A DNA stretch of 64,000 bases from Peptostreptococcus anaerobius VPI 4330 = DSM 2949 (GCF_000381525.1 NZ_KB906613.1:1-64000); one strand, 5' to 3'. Positions 9,045-18,606 are shown, counted from the stretch's first letter. The notes: a model not told the origin generated them from the sequence alone. Made by a program: numbers and translations.

Positions 9045-10811
9045 TTATTCAAATCCCCTTATCTTAGCCTTTGCTTCATCACTAGGTGTAACATAGGCTG
9101 TCTTATTAGTCTCGTATATAACCATACCCGGTTTTGCACCAGATGGTTTTTTGACATGCTTTTTGATTGTATAGTCTACAGGTACATTGGCTGACATCTT
9201 GGCCTTACTGTAGTAGGCTGCAAGTGTTGCAGCTTCTAATATTTCTTCATCTAAGACCTTTTTACCAGCACACTTTAAGACAACGTGTGATCCAGGTATG
9301 TTCTTTGTATGGAACCACAAGTCTTCATTATCTGCCAACCTAAGTGTAAGGTAGTCATTCTGCTTGTTGTTTTTACCAACCATTATAAGATTGCCTCCAC
9401 TTGACATATATTTCAAGTACTGGGTATTTGGCTTGATATCCTTCTTAGGCATCCTGTAAGACTTGATATACCCTTCTCTAATCAATTCTTCTCTTATTTC
9501 CTTTAGGTCCTTGTCATTATCGCAGTTTTCAATTGCAAGAAGACTGTTTTCTAGGTACTCAGACTCTTCAAGGTTGATTTTTATCTGTTTACTTATCTCT
9601 TCGCTCGCATTTTTCATCTTGTTGTATTTTTTGAAATACTTTTGAGCATTTTCAGATGGAGTAAGATTTTTATTGAGGCTTACCCTTATCTTTGAGTTAT
9701 TGTCATAGAAATTATCCAATTCGACCTCTTCCATACCCTTTTGAACCATATATATATAAGAAGTTAGAAGCTCTCCCTTGACCCTGTAGTCATCAGCCTT
9801 TTCAGACTCTAGCAGCTCTTGATTCTGCTTTTTAATCTTATTGTTGACCCTGTCTAGCTTTATCTGAAGGCTCTTTTTCATGGCAGAAGCCCTCTGGTTT
9901 ATCCTGTCCTTTATATCCTTACTTATATAATAGGACTCTATAGCCTGGGATACCCTGTCAAAATTTATCTCAGTAAGGTCTTCATACTGGTTTAACTTTA
10001 TAGATGAAAACTCGACTATTTTGTCTCTTTTTTGGTCTATTATCATATTTGGATATGCTTGACCCAACTCTAACTTGCCAAACATAATATTTATCTCTTT
10101 TATAATCCTATCTATTTCTCCGTCGCCTATCTCAAGACTTGACATTGACTTGTCTATATCTAGCCTATAACATATCTCCCTAGCAACTGTAGGTGACAGG
10201 CCTAATATGTTGCTATATATCGCCTTAAATATCTGCATATCACAAGACCTGATTCTATCAATCAATTCTTGCCTATCAATATTTGCCATAGGATTGATCT
10301 TGTCTTGAACTGGGGGTAATTCATATGCCATACCAGGTAGTATCTGCCTTAACCTAGATACACTAGGTGGAACCCTCTTTATAGAGTCCAGTATCCTGTT
10401 CTCAGTATCGTGAACCAGTATAATATTAGAGTGTTTGCCCATGATTTCAACATAAAGGTACTTTCTTGTTTTTTCCCTTAGCTCATCATATGAATCTATG
10501 GCTATCCTGATAATTCTCTCAAAGCCAACCTGGACAACACCTGCTATTACTCCAGACTGTATATGCTTTCTAAGTGTCATACAGAAAACAGGAGCTTTTT
10601 TAGGATTTTGCTTTTCATAATTATCCGCTATATATACCCTTGGGTGCGATGGACTTGCACTCAATACTAGCTTGTAGTTATCCTTACCAGCCCTTATTTT
10701 AAGGCATACCTCATCCTTTTCAGGTTGGTAGACCTTGTCAATTTTAGTTCCTTCCAACATTTCGTTCAATTCCCTAGCAAGAGAATTTACTACTATCGCA
10801 TCAAATGCCAT
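9045..10811 (-). CDS. rqcH: Ribosome quality control protein RqcH (Rqc2/NEMF family, NFACT)
   Basis: Binds 50S subunits carrying stalled peptidyl-tRNA and directs C-terminal alanine tailing, as shown for Bacillus RqcH. Older annotations call this family fibronectin-binding protein FbpA. The 588 residues show the NFACT-N domain (about 1-190), a helix-hairpin-helix region, a long charged coiled coil (about 280-430) and the NFACT-R domain (about 455-560) with LWFHTKNIPGSHV. AGGAAGG precedes the ATG. It lies 32 bases after pyrR. Confidence 0.93.
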   Translation of the reverse strand: MAFDAIVVNSLARELNEMLEGTKIDKVYQPEKDEVCLKIRAGKDNYKLVLSASPSHPRVYIADNYEKQNPKKAPVFCMTLRKHIQSGVIAGVVQVGFERIIRIAIDSYDELREKTRKYLYVEIMGKHSNIILVHDTENRILDSIKRVPPSVSRLRQILPGMAYELPPVQDKINPMANIDRQELIDRIRSCDMQIFKAIYSNILGLSPTVAREICYRLDIDKSMSSLEIGDGEIDRIIKEINIMFGKLELGQAYPNMIIDQKRDKIVEFSSIKLNQYEDLTEINFDRVSQAIESYYISKDIKDRINQRASAMKKSLQIKLDRVNNKIKKQNQELLESEKADDYRVKGELLTSYIYMVQKGMEEVELDNFYDNNSKIRVSLNKNLTPSENAQKYFKKYNKMKNASEEISKQIKINLEESEYLENSLLAIENCDNDKDLKEIREELIREGYIKSYRMPKKDIKPNTQYLKYMSSGGNLIMVGKNNKQNDYLTLRLADNEDLWFHTKNIPGSHVVLKCAGKKVLDEEILEAATLAAYYSKAKMSANVPVDYTIKKHVKKPSGAKPGMVIYETNKTAYVTPSDEAKAKIRGFE

Positions 10812-10843
10812 TTATGTAACCTTCCTCTTAATCTTATTAATTC

Positions 10844-11374
10844 TTATTTATCGCAAATTATAACTGCATCTTCTCCATCCAATTCTTCAAACTTGACTTG
10901 AACAGATTCCGTCCTAGAAGTAGGGACATTTTTGCCTACATAGTCAGCCCTGATTGGAAGTTCTCTATGCCCCCTGTCTATCAATACAGCCAACTGTATC
11001 ATGCTAGGCCTTCCATTGTCTATAATATAGTCCATAGCAGCCCTTATAGTTCTTCCTGTAAACAAGACATCATCGACAAGTATTACAGTCTTGCCTTCAA
11101 CATCAAGACTAAAGCTCTCATCAACAGTATCTCTAATCTTATCATGTGTTATGTCATCCCTGTATCTAGTTATATCTATAAAATCAGATATAACATTTCC
11201 ACCCTCTATTTCACTTACTTTTTTAGCTATCATCTTTGCCAAAGGGATACCCTTAGTCTTAATCCCAACAATAAATATATTCTCAATACCCTTATTCTTC
11301 TCAACTATTTCATGACTTATTCTAGTTACAGCCCTCATGACTGCCTTTGAATCCATTATCCTAGCCTTTTCCAT
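10844..11374 (-). CDS. pyrR: PyrR, pyrimidine attenuation regulator / uracil phosphoribosyltransferase
   Basis: In Bacillus, PyrR binds pyr mRNA in response to UMP and also has weak uracil phosphoribosyltransferase activity. The PRPP-binding loop [13 protein letters not shown] is near residue 92, and the C-terminal region has the family RxESVQVKF pattern. The start is placed at the ATG at 11374 (176 residues), which has GAGGTG six bases upstream; the open frame extends to a TTG at 11392 with no such site. No pyrimidine genes lie nearby, so any targets are elsewhere. The lspA-rluD-pyrR order is common in Firmicutes. Confidence 0.94.
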   Translation of the reverse strand: MEKARIMDSKAVMRAVTRISHEIVEKNKGIENIFIVGIKTKGIPLAKMIAKKVSEIEGGNVISDFIDITRYRDDITHDKIRDTVDESFSLDVEGKTVILVDDVLFTGRTIRAAMDYIIDNGRPSMIQLAVLIDRGHRELPIRADYVGKNVPTSRTESVQVKFEELDGEDAVIICDK

Positions 11375-11407
11375 TTTACACCTCATAATCAAATATCATC
11401 ACTGTAC

Positions 11408-12370
11408 TTACCTAAGTTTATTTAATACATCCTCAAAGTACTCAGGCAAGTCACTATCAAACTCCATATACTTCCCACTTATTGGATGAATGAATCCCAA
11501 CTTCCTAGCGTGTAGGCATTGTCCTTCTAATTTCGCAAACTTCTTTACCTTATAGCCATATAGGTTGTCCCCCAATATAGGCCTATTTATAGAGGATATG
11601 TGGACCCTTATCTGGTGGGTTCTTCCTGTCTCAAGCCTTGCACTTAGGTGAGAGTATCCATCGTAGTTTTCAACAAGCCTAAAATGGGTTACCGCCCTCT
11701 TGCCATTTGTCTTTACTATAGCCATCTTCATCCTGTCCTTGGGATTTCTACCTATAGGTCCGTCAATAGTTTTTTCTTGCCATTCAACATTACCTATGCA
11801 TATCATCTCATACTCTCTTGTTATTGAATGCACCTTAAATTGATCAGATAGCCCCTGGTGAGTTTGGTTGTCCTTGGCTATTACAAGCAGGCCTGACGTA
11901 TTCTTGTCTATCCTGTGTACAATGCCAGGCCTTATAACACCGTTGATTGACGAAAGCCTGTCTCCACAATGAAATAAAACAGCATTTACAAGAGTCCTAT
12001 CAGGGTTTCCCGGTGCCGGATGTACAACCATACCCTGTTGCTTATTTACAACCATAAGATAGTCATCTTCGTAGACTATATCTATGCCTATATCCTGTGG
12101 CTCTATCTCTAAGGCCTGAGGTTCAGGCATATTCACTTCAATCTTATCCCCAGTTTTAACCTTGTAGCTAGCCTTTTCAATTTTAGAATTCACCCTTATC
12201 CTATCTTCCTTGATCAACTTTTGTATGTAGGACCTAGATATATCCCTATATTGACTAGCAATATAAAAATCAAGTCTCGAGTCTTCATCATCATCTGATA
12301 CTATATAAACATCAACATCTATTTCATCAGCAAGTGCTAGTGTATCTAGTTCAAAATCTTTTTCTTTCAT
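11408..12370 (-). CDS. rluD: RluA/RluD-family 23S rRNA pseudouridine synthase
   Basis: Isomerises uridines in structured RNA, most likely 23S rRNA. An S4 RNA-binding domain (about residues 30-95, SRSYIQKLIKEDRIRVN) precedes the catalytic domain, with the active-site Asp in HRIDKNTSGL near 157 and GRTHQIRVH near 255. The first 25 residues are an acidic extension. The ATG shares a base with the lspA stop (TAATG), so translation is coupled. The exact target uridines cannot be told from sequence, so the symbol is by position and family only. Confidence 0.9.
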   Translation of the reverse strand: MKEKDFELDTLALADEIDVDVYIVSDDDEDSRLDFYIASQYRDISRSYIQKLIKEDRIRVNSKIEKASYKVKTGDKIEVNMPEPQALEIEPQDIGIDIVYEDDYLMVVNKQQGMVVHPAPGNPDRTLVNAVLFHCGDRLSSINGVIRPGIVHRIDKNTSGLLVIAKDNQTHQGLSDQFKVHSITREYEMICIGNVEWQEKTIDGPIGRNPKDRMKMAIVKTNGKRAVTHFRLVENYDGYSHLSARLETGRTHQIRVHISSINRPILGDNLYGYKVKKFAKLEGQCLHARKLGFIHPISGKYMEFDSDLPEYFEDVLNKLR

Positions 12371-12819
12371 TACTCACCCTCATATTCCTTATAAAAAAAC
12401 AATATATACACTGCCAAAATTATAGTACCAACAACAACCAGTATATCTGCGAAGTTAAACACATAAGACCATATAAACCTAAAGTCAAAAAAGTCTATAA
12501 CATATCCTAACCTAGCCCTGTCAATAACATTGCCAACAGCACCTGCTATTATAAGAGCAATTGAGACCTTAGCCATCTTTGTAATGTTGGACTTATGTAT
12601 ATAACCCAGGCCCACTATTACTACCACAAGGGCGACTAGGACAAACACCATTTGTTTGTCTTGAAACAAACCAAAAGCTGCCCCCCTGTTTTCAACATAG
12701 GTAAGGTTGAAAAATCCATCAATAATAGGTATGCTACCACGATTACCGAGAATAGCCTTTATCTTAACCTTTGATATTTGGTCTATAAATATCAATAGTA
12801 GTATCAACAATTCGTACAT
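12370..12819 (-). CDS. lspA: Lipoprotein signal peptidase (signal peptidase II)
   Basis: Membrane aspartyl protease that cleaves prolipoprotein signal peptides. The 149 residues have four hydrophobic segments and both catalytic regions: GNVIDRARLGYVIDFFDF near residue 96 and FNFADILVVVG near 119, each carrying a catalytic Asp. NRGAAFGLF near 43 is also conserved. AAAGGAG precedes the ATG. Confidence 0.96.
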   Translation of the reverse strand: MYELLILLLIFIDQISKVKIKAILGNRGSIPIIDGFFNLTYVENRGAAFGLFQDKQMVFVLVALVVVIVGLGYIHKSNITKMAKVSIALIIAGAVGNVIDRARLGYVIDFFDFRFIWSYVFNFADILVVVGTIILAVYILFFYKEYEGE

Positions 12820-12881
12820 TTTATGCTCCTTTTAAACAAAATTCTAGTTATATCAATTATATCACAAAGTGTTGATAAAAT

Positions 12882-12911
12882 AAAAAAAAGATGCTGAAAA
12901 ATCAGCATCCT
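12882..12911 (-). terminator. Rho-independent terminator after the NlpC/P60 gene
   Basis: On the minus strand GATGCTGA (12909-12902) pairs with TCAGCATC (12897-12890) across a four-base T loop, followed by eight T. It lies 20 bases past the stop codon and separates the endopeptidase gene from lspA. Confidence 0.9.
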
Positions 12912-12931
12912 TAGATTCTTATTCATTTTAA

Positions 12932-14101
12932 TTAAAATCTTCTAGCTCCTAAACATTTTACCCAACTCTCAGATAGGCTAGATGTTTTTACATATTCAGG
13001 GTTTGAAGCTGTACCACTAGCGTGTATAAACTTTCCGTTTCCTAGGTATATACCAACATGACTTACTGTACCGCTACCCATTGTGTCAAAGTATAATAAG
13101 TCTCCTGCAATAGCATTAGCAAGACTTACAGCCCTACCAGCAGAAGCCTGAGCTCTAGAAACTCTAGGTATATCAATACCCAAAGCCTTCTTATATACAT
13201 ACTGAGTAAATCCTGAACAGTCAAATCCTGAAGTAGATGTTCCACCCCATGAATACCTTGTTCCTAGTAGAGACTGAGCTATCTTTGCTACAGCACCACT
13301 TGCCTTAGTAGGAGTAAGACCTGATTTATTTTTATCAGCTACCGCATCTGTTTGCGAGTTATCTCTCTGTGAATTGTTAGTTAAATTTCCCTGTGAATTG
13401 TTAGTTACATTCCCCTGTGTCTTAGCTATATAACCAGCGCCAACATATCCAATAGTTCCATTTGATAGTCTCACCTTATACCAACCTGACTCTTCACCAA
13501 GTATTTCTACATCGTCATTGTTGTTAAGAGTTGATATAACTTTGTTATTAATTCCTGCTCCTGATCTAACATTTAGGCCAACTGAAGAGTTAACCCTACC
13601 CATAGCTGAAGAACTTGCGTTGCTACTTGGACTAGTCTTCTGATTTTCTGCCTGAACATTTTCACTATTATTTTTAATATTAGTTATATTCTTATTTTTA
13701 AATGTCTTTCTATTTAAATTGTTATTGTTCTGAGCCACTGGATTAACCTTAGTGTTTACAGCTGGAACTGCTGACTTTCCATTTTCATCAGTTACGTAAT
13801 ATCCGCTGACCCAGCCACACTGTCCGTCTTCTGTCTGGATGTTAGCCCAGCCATTCTGACTTTCCTTTATAGTTACTTTAGAACCTGCCTGAAGTTTTGA
13901 GACCTTATTTGAAGTTGCACTTGGCTGTTCTCTAAGATTGATGCTTGTACTAGTTTGTGCCTGCTTCTGTTCTGGTGTACTATTTTGTGCTTGCTGTTCT
14001 AAAGCATTATTCTGTACCTGCTGTTCTGAAGCACTAGCATTAGTAACGGATATGGCAACTGCTGCAGCACCTAACCCTAACACTGTTATTGCTTTTTTCA
14101 T
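12932..14101 (-). CDS. Secreted SH3-NlpC/P60 peptidoglycan endopeptidase
   Basis: Predicted cell-wall hydrolase of the D,L-endopeptidase type. A signal peptide (residues 1-24, cleavage after ASA) is followed by a Gln-rich linker, an SH3b domain (about 51-104), an Asn-rich linker, a second SH3b domain (about 167-227), a linker with repeated NNSQ units, and the NlpC/P60 domain (about 268-389). The catalytic Cys is C295 (FDCSGF), with H348 (HVGIY) and H360 completing the likely triad. GAGAGGTG precedes the ATG. The upstream 354 bases hold a promoter, WalR-like boxes and an inverted repeat. It is monocistronic, with its own terminator. The bond cut is inferred from the family. Confidence 0.93.
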   Translation of the reverse strand: MKKAITVLGLGAAAVAISVTNASASEQQVQNNALEQQAQNSTPEQKQAQTSTSINLREQPSATSNKVSKLQAGSKVTIKESQNGWANIQTEDGQCGWVSGYYVTDENGKSAVPAVNTKVNPVAQNNNNLNRKTFKNKNITNIKNNSENVQAENQKTSPSSNASSSAMGRVNSSVGLNVRSGAGINNKVISTLNNNDDVEILGEESGWYKVRLSNGTIGYVGAGYIAKTQGNVTNNSQGNLTNNSQRDNSQTDAVADKNKSGLTPTKASGAVAKIAQSLLGTRYSWGGTSTSGFDCSGFTQYVYKKALGIDIPRVSRAQASAGRAVSLANAIAGDLLYFDTMGSGTVSHVGIYLGNGKFIHASGTASNPEYVKTSSLSESWVKCLGARRF

Positions 14102-14131
14102 CTAAATTCTCACCTCTCATTTATTATCGTT

Positions 14132-14169
14132 AAACTACTGAACAATACTTGCTTACAAAACAGTAGTTT
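14132..14169. repeat. 9-bp inverted repeat in the leader of the NlpC/P60 gene
   Basis: AAACTACTG (14132-14140) and CAGTAGTTT (14161-14169) are exact inverted copies separated by 20 bases. They fall between the proposed promoter and the start codon, about 30 bases before it. The element could be a leader hairpin or a protein-binding site. No T-run follows, so it is not a terminator. Confidence 0.5.
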
Positions 14170-14244
14170 TCCAAAAGACTATTTTTATGTCATTTTTTTC
14201 ATATTTACAAAGTCTTAATCTTATTTTCTGAATCTCATGTACTT

Positions 14245-14273
14245 ATATTACAACATTTTGTTACTTGTGTAAA
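14245..14273 (-). promoter_or_regulatory. Candidate sigma-A promoter of the NlpC/P60 gene
   Basis: On the minus strand TTTACA (14273-14268) is followed after 17 bases by TAATAT (14250-14245). The -35 is good, the -10 only four of six. This would give a leader of about 140 bases. Confidence 0.5.
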
Positions 14274-14310
14274 GACTTTTTCAAAAAATTTATCAAAAAA
14301 ACGCATTTTT

Positions 14311-14381
14311 TGTAACCTTTTTGACGATTTTTGTAACTTTTACCTCTGCTCAGAGCTCAATTGTCGTAACTTTTTTGTAAC
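14311..14381. promoter_or_regulatory. WalR-like binding boxes upstream of the endopeptidase gene
   Basis: The plus strand reads CGTAAC-TTTTT-TGTAAC at 14365-14381, two half-sites with a five-base spacer. This matches the WalR (YycF) pattern TGTWAH-N5-TGTWAH at 11 of 12 defined positions. Two more TGTAAC half-sites are at 14311 and 14332. They lie 38-108 bases upstream of the proposed -35 element. WalR controls NlpC/P60 and other wall hydrolases in Bacillus and Staphylococcus, so the position makes sense. The walRK genes are not in the window. The rest of this 354-base gap (14102-14455) shows nothing else. Confidence 0.5.
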
Positions 14382-14455
14382 TTTTATCTTTTTCAGTACC
14401 TTGCTACTTTAAATTTTAATTCTTTTGCTAATTATATATTGACTATCTATCACGC

Positions 14456-15025
14456 TTAGTCATATAGTTTTTTATATATTTTATAGTTCCTCATGACCCT
14501 ATAGGTATAGTCTGATGTTTCTTTAAATGGTATCTTCATCAAAGGCTGCCCATCTTTACTATACTCGTCTTTATTGAGCCATTTTCTAACATTGCCTGAA
14601 CCACCATTATATGCAGCTATAGACAAATCTATATTTCCATGAAATTCTCTCTCTAACCTTGATAGATACCAAACTCCAATCCTAATATTAGTCTTTGGCT
14701 CAAATATATTAATACTACTGCCCAATTTCAATTCTTTGGCAGCCCAACTTGCTGTTTTATCAGTGACTTGCATCAATCCCTTTGCACCTTTATTAGAAAC
14801 TGCATCCTTGTCAAACTTGCTCTCAGTCTTAATTATACTGTAGACCAAATACTTGTCAACACCAAATTCCTTAGAATATTCCTCTACTTCCTGCCTATAT
14901 CGTATGGGATATACAAATTTACGGTTAAAATCATCCATAAATAAACCCGCTCCCAAAGCTATGGTCAATAGGACCAGCAAATAAAAAAACTTCCTATTTA
15001 TTTTATACAACTTATAACACCCCAT
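14456..15025 (-). CDS. Membrane-anchored lytic transglycosylase (SLT domain)
   Basis: Predicted to cut peptidoglycan glycan strands. The N-terminus has one membrane helix (about residues 12-31). The SLT domain has the catalytic Glu at about residue 68 (KTESKFD), GAKGLMQV near 80, and AAYNGG near 155. At 189 residues it is a small member, similar to Bacillus YjbJ-like enzymes. The ATG at 15025 has no ribosome binding site. A TTG five codons downstream (15010) follows GGGGTG at good spacing and may be the real start. It follows coaE by 18 bases and may be cotranscribed with it. Confidence 0.88.
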   Translation of the reverse strand: MGCYKLYKINRKFFYLLVLLTIALGAGLFMDDFNRKFVYPIRYRQEVEEYSKEFGVDKYLVYSIIKTESKFDKDAVSNKGAKGLMQVTDKTASWAAKELKLGSSINIFEPKTNIRIGVWYLSRLEREFHGNIDLSIAAYNGGSGNVRKWLNKDEYSKDGQPLMKIPFKETSDYTYRVMRNYKIYKKLYD

Positions 15026-15043
15026 TATCTTTGGAATGGTATG

Positions 15044-15658
15044 TTAACTACTCTTCTTCTCCTCTATCCATTCCAATAGTTTTTCTTCAAGTGCATCTAT
15101 CTTCGGATACAAGTCTTCAATCGAACCCGAATTATCAACCACGTAGTCTGCACTTTTAACTTTTTCAGCCTGATCTTGCTGACTATTTATCCTACTCAAA
15201 GCCTGAGGAACTGTCAACTTGTCCCTATCCAGTATCCTATTTAGCTGTTCATCTTCCCTACAATAAACAACTATCATTTTGTCCAGGTTCTTATTAAAAT
15301 CTGTTTCATATAGGAGAGCTCCGTCTATTATGACAACTCCACCATCTCCATGGATCCTGGAATACAAGGCTATCCTCATCTCTATTATAGAAAGTATCTT
15401 GTCGTGGACTATCCTGTTCAAGGTCAATAACTTATCCTTATCAGAAAATACTATATCACCCAATGTCTTTCTATCTACAGTTTCATTTTTGACTGCTGCG
15501 GGAAAATATATCTTAATTCTTTCTATCATATCTTCATATTCGTATATATCCCTCGTAACCAAATCTGCATCTATAATATGATAGTCCCTCATCTCAAGCA
15601 GGGATGAAATTGTAGACTTACCACATCCAATATTTCCTGTTAAACCAACCTTCAACAT
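15044..15658 (-). CDS. coaE: Dephospho-CoA kinase
   Basis: Last enzyme of coenzyme A synthesis; phosphorylates the 3' hydroxyl of dephospho-CoA. The P-loop GLTGNIGCGKST is at residues 5-16, DADLVTR near 32 and a lid segment around 135-150. The start is placed at the ATG at 15658 (204 residues), with GAGGAG eight bases upstream; the GTG at 15667 would overlap that site. It lies 18 bases after polA, an arrangement (polA-coaE) seen in many Firmicutes. Confidence 0.95.
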   Translation of the reverse strand: MLKVGLTGNIGCGKSTISSLLEMRDYHIIDADLVTRDIYEYEDMIERIKIYFPAAVKNETVDRKTLGDIVFSDKDKLLTLNRIVHDKILSIIEMRIALYSRIHGDGGVVIIDGALLYETDFNKNLDKMIVVYCREDEQLNRILDRDKLTVPQALSRINSQQDQAEKVKSADYVVDNSGSIEDLYPKIDALEEKLLEWIEEKKSS

Positions 15659-15676
15659 ATAATCCACTCCTCTTAC

Positions 15677-18388
15677 TTATTTTGTTTCATACCATGAATC
15701 TCCAACATTCAGGTCAACATCCAAATTAACCTTCAAATTAACAGCATTCTCCATTTCTTCTTTTAGTAATACTCTTACTCTTTCTACCTCTTCTATAGGG
15801 GATTCTACGATCAATTCATCGTGTACCTGAAGAATTAGGTTTGACTTTAGACCTTCTTCCTCCAATCTATTATGAACGTTGACCATAGCAATTTTAATAA
15901 TATCTGCAGCACTTCCCTGTATAGGTGCATTCATAGCAGCCCTTATTCCCCTGTTTTTCTCTACAAAATTGCTAGACTTTATCTCAGGTATATATCTTCT
16001 TCTTCCAAATATAGTAGTTGAATATCCCTTTTCTTCTGCATCGGAAACTATGTGGTCCATAAATCCTTTTATCTTAGGGAATCTAGCAAAGTAGTTGTCT
16101 ATATATTCCTTGGCCCTGGCTATGCTTATATCAAGGTCTTTAGCCAATCCAAAGTCACTCTTGCCGTATATTATACCAAAGTTTACTGCCTTGGCAGCAC
16201 TTCTTAACTCAGCTGAAACCTCATCAAAAGGAACACCGAATACCTGTGATGCAGTATTCCTATGTATATCCACACCTCTATCAAAGGCCTCTATCATATC
16301 CTCATCACCACTCATATCAGCAAGGACTCTTAGCTCTACCTGTGAGTAGTCGGCGTCTACTAGCTTACTCCCCTGTCCTGCAACAAATACCCTCCTAAGC
16401 TGTCTACCTAGGTCTGTTCTTACAGGGATATTCTGCATATTAGGGTCTGTAGACGATATTCTACCTGTTGTAGCTATGGCCTGGTTAAATGAAGAATGTA
16501 TCCTACCATCAAGTGGATTTATAAGATTGTTGATACCCTCTACATATGTAGACTTTAGCTTAACTACAGTCCTATAGTCTGTAATCATATCTATTATAGG
16601 ATGCTTGTCCCTCAATTTTTCAAGAACCTCTGCATTGGTAGAATATCCTGTCTTAGTCTTCTTGATTACAGGAAGTTCCAGCTTTTCAAACAATATAAGA
16701 CCCAACTGCTTTGGAGAATTGATATTGAACTTTTCTCCTGATATATCGTATATCTTAGTCTCTAGGTATTTTATCCTGTCATTAAACAAGACTCCTAGCT
16801 CATCTAGAGTTTTTTTGTCAACATGAATACCTATGTACTCCATATCTCCTAAGACTTCGATTAGGGGTATCTCTACATCATACAGGAGTTTTTCCATATC
16901 ATCATCTTTTATGATCTGTCTCATCTTAGGAACAACACCACTAAGAGTATTCATTATGCCTATAGCAAACTTGTCCAAGTCTTCTTTTTCTATATCTTCA
17001 TACTTCTTAGCCTTGGCACCCTTGCCCAGTAGGTCCTCTTCTGAAGTCATCTTCTTATAGATATACTTGCTAGCTATAACATCAAAATCATATGATGTCG
17101 ATGTCTTAGAATCTATTATGTACTCTGCTATGGATATATCAAATCCAATCTTGCCAAGCCTAATACCATAAGGTCTCAGATTGATGTAGTCTGCCTTTAT
17201 ATTACATCCTATCTTTTCTATATTCTCATCTTCAAGCAAGTCTACAATCTCTTTTGGCATAGACTCTGCTAGTTCTTTATCCATATAGTATATTTTATAT
17301 GGATCCGCCTTGTCACTTTCGTCACCTGTAGCTAAATACATGGATATTATATTTTTTTCAAGTATATTACCCGACCTAGCTATAGTCTTTATATATAACT
17401 CAGACTCTTCCTTGACCCTAGCAATAAAATCTGCAATATTGTCTTGGCTAAGCCTTATAAGGTCTATTTCTCTTTCCTTATCTTCTATACCTGATAGGTC
17501 ACTTACCTTTGAAATTAGACTATTAAATTTAAGTTCTTGGAATTTTTCTATGACTCTTGATGTCTCAAAATCCCCAAACACCATAGATTCAAGGTCAAAA
17601 TCAATAGGAACATCTCTCATGATAGTCGCTAGGTCCTTACTCATCCTAGCTGATTCCATATTTTCTTCTACCTTTTTCTTCTGGGCACCCTTTAACTTGT
17701 CTACATTAGAAAGAACCCCCTCAACACTACCATATTCAAGCAATAGCTTGATACCTGTCTTTTCTCCTATACCTGGTATGCCCGGTATGTTATCTGACTT
17801 GTCTCCCATAAGACCCTTAAGGTCTATAAATTGGTCAGGACTAAGTTGATATCTCTCATAGACACCCTCTCTATTATACTCTTCAACTTCTCCAACACCT
17901 TTTTTTGTTATAAGTACAGTAGTCATATCAGAAGCAAGCTGGATAGCATCCCTGTCTCCTGTAACTACATATACCTTGTATCCAGCCTTCTCAGCATCCA
18001 AGGACACGGTACCTAGTATATCATCTGCCTCATAGCCCGCTATCTCTTTTCTATCAACATTCAAAACATCTAAGACTTCCTTCATAGGTCCAAGCTGACT
18101 AGCTAGCTCTGGCATCATCTTTTTTCTGCCTGCCTTGTAACTCTCATATGACTTGTGCCTAAATGTAGGTGCCTTTACATCAAAGGCAACTGATATATGT
18201 GTTGGTCTATATAGGTCTATCATCTTGAACATCATTGTCAAGAATCCGTATATTGCATTCGTATGCAGTCCATCACCATTATCCATTGGAGGTAGTGCAA
18301 AAAACGCCCTATTTATTATAGAATTACCATCTATCAACAATAGGACCTTGTCTCTGTCTATATTTTCATTATTTATATTATTATCCAT
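15677..18388 (-). CDS. polA: DNA polymerase I
   Basis: Fills gaps and removes RNA primers. The N-terminal 5'-3' exonuclease domain (about residues 10-300) has LLIDGN and GLMGDKSDNIPG. The polymerase domain (about 490-903) has motif A DADYSQVELR, motif B with KAVNFGIIYG, and motif C VHDELIVE. The middle domain keeps the 3'-5' exonuclease fold (GCNIKADY) but I see no DxE metal-binding motif at its start, so proofreading is probably absent, as in Bacillus. The start is placed at the ATG at 18388 (GTGAGGA upstream) rather than 18406, which has no ribosome binding site. Confidence 0.96.
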   Translation of the reverse strand: MDNNINNENIDRDKVLLLIDGNSIINRAFFALPPMDNGDGLHTNAIYGFLTMMFKMIDLYRPTHISVAFDVKAPTFRHKSYESYKAGRKKMMPELASQLGPMKEVLDVLNVDRKEIAGYEADDILGTVSLDAEKAGYKVYVVTGDRDAIQLASDMTTVLITKKGVGEVEEYNREGVYERYQLSPDQFIDLKGLMGDKSDNIPGIPGIGEKTGIKLLLEYGSVEGVLSNVDKLKGAQKKKVEENMESARMSKDLATIMRDVPIDFDLESMVFGDFETSRVIEKFQELKFNSLISKVSDLSGIEDKEREIDLIRLSQDNIADFIARVKEESELYIKTIARSGNILEKNIISMYLATGDESDKADPYKIYYMDKELAESMPKEIVDLLEDENIEKIGCNIKADYINLRPYGIRLGKIGFDISIAEYIIDSKTSTSYDFDVIASKYIYKKMTSEEDLLGKGAKAKKYEDIEKEDLDKFAIGIMNTLSGVVPKMRQIIKDDDMEKLLYDVEIPLIEVLGDMEYIGIHVDKKTLDELGVLFNDRIKYLETKIYDISGEKFNINSPKQLGLILFEKLELPVIKKTKTGYSTNAEVLEKLRDKHPIIDMITDYRTVVKLKSTYVEGINNLINPLDGRIHSSFNQAIATTGRISSTDPNMQNIPVRTDLGRQLRRVFVAGQGSKLVDADYSQVELRVLADMSGDEDMIEAFDRGVDIHRNTASQVFGVPFDEVSAELRSAAKAVNFGIIYGKSDFGLAKDLDISIARAKEYIDNYFARFPKIKGFMDHIVSDAEEKGYSTTIFGRRRYIPEIKSSNFVEKNRGIRAAMNAPIQGSAADIIKIAMVNVHNRLEEEGLKSNLILQVHDELIVESPIEEVERVRVLLKEEMENAVNLKVNLDVDLNVGDSWYETK

Positions 18389-18483
18389 TTCGTCCTCACT
18401 TTCCATACTGGTTGTTTCAACCTCATTTTTATATTATATCACAAAAATCACTTTGATAGGTCCTGTCAGACCAGTATTGACTA

Positions 18484-18530
18484 CAAAAAAAGAATAAACC
18501 AATAATTGAGTTCCTATCAGTTTATTCTTT
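18484..18530 (-). terminator. Rho-independent terminator after trpS
   Basis: On the minus strand AGAATAAAC (18528-18520) pairs with GTTTATTCT (18499-18491), followed by seven T. The loop is long (20 bases). It lies about 77 bases past the trpS stop and before polA. Confidence 0.75.
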
Positions 18531-18606
18531 GTTTTGTTATATTGTTTTTGTTGTTTTGTTTTTATTGTTCTCTTATATTATGTCGTTTCTTTTTGAATCG
18601 ACATTA

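Noticed and set aside
11375-11392. TTG start for pyrR
   Set aside because: The ATG at 11374 has a well-spaced GAGGTG and matches the usual N-terminus of the family.
15879-18016. Many plus-strand open frames across polA and other large genes
   Set aside because: They lie opposite well-supported minus-strand genes, have no ribosome binding sites of note and no recognisable protein pattern. They are shadows of AT-rich codon use.
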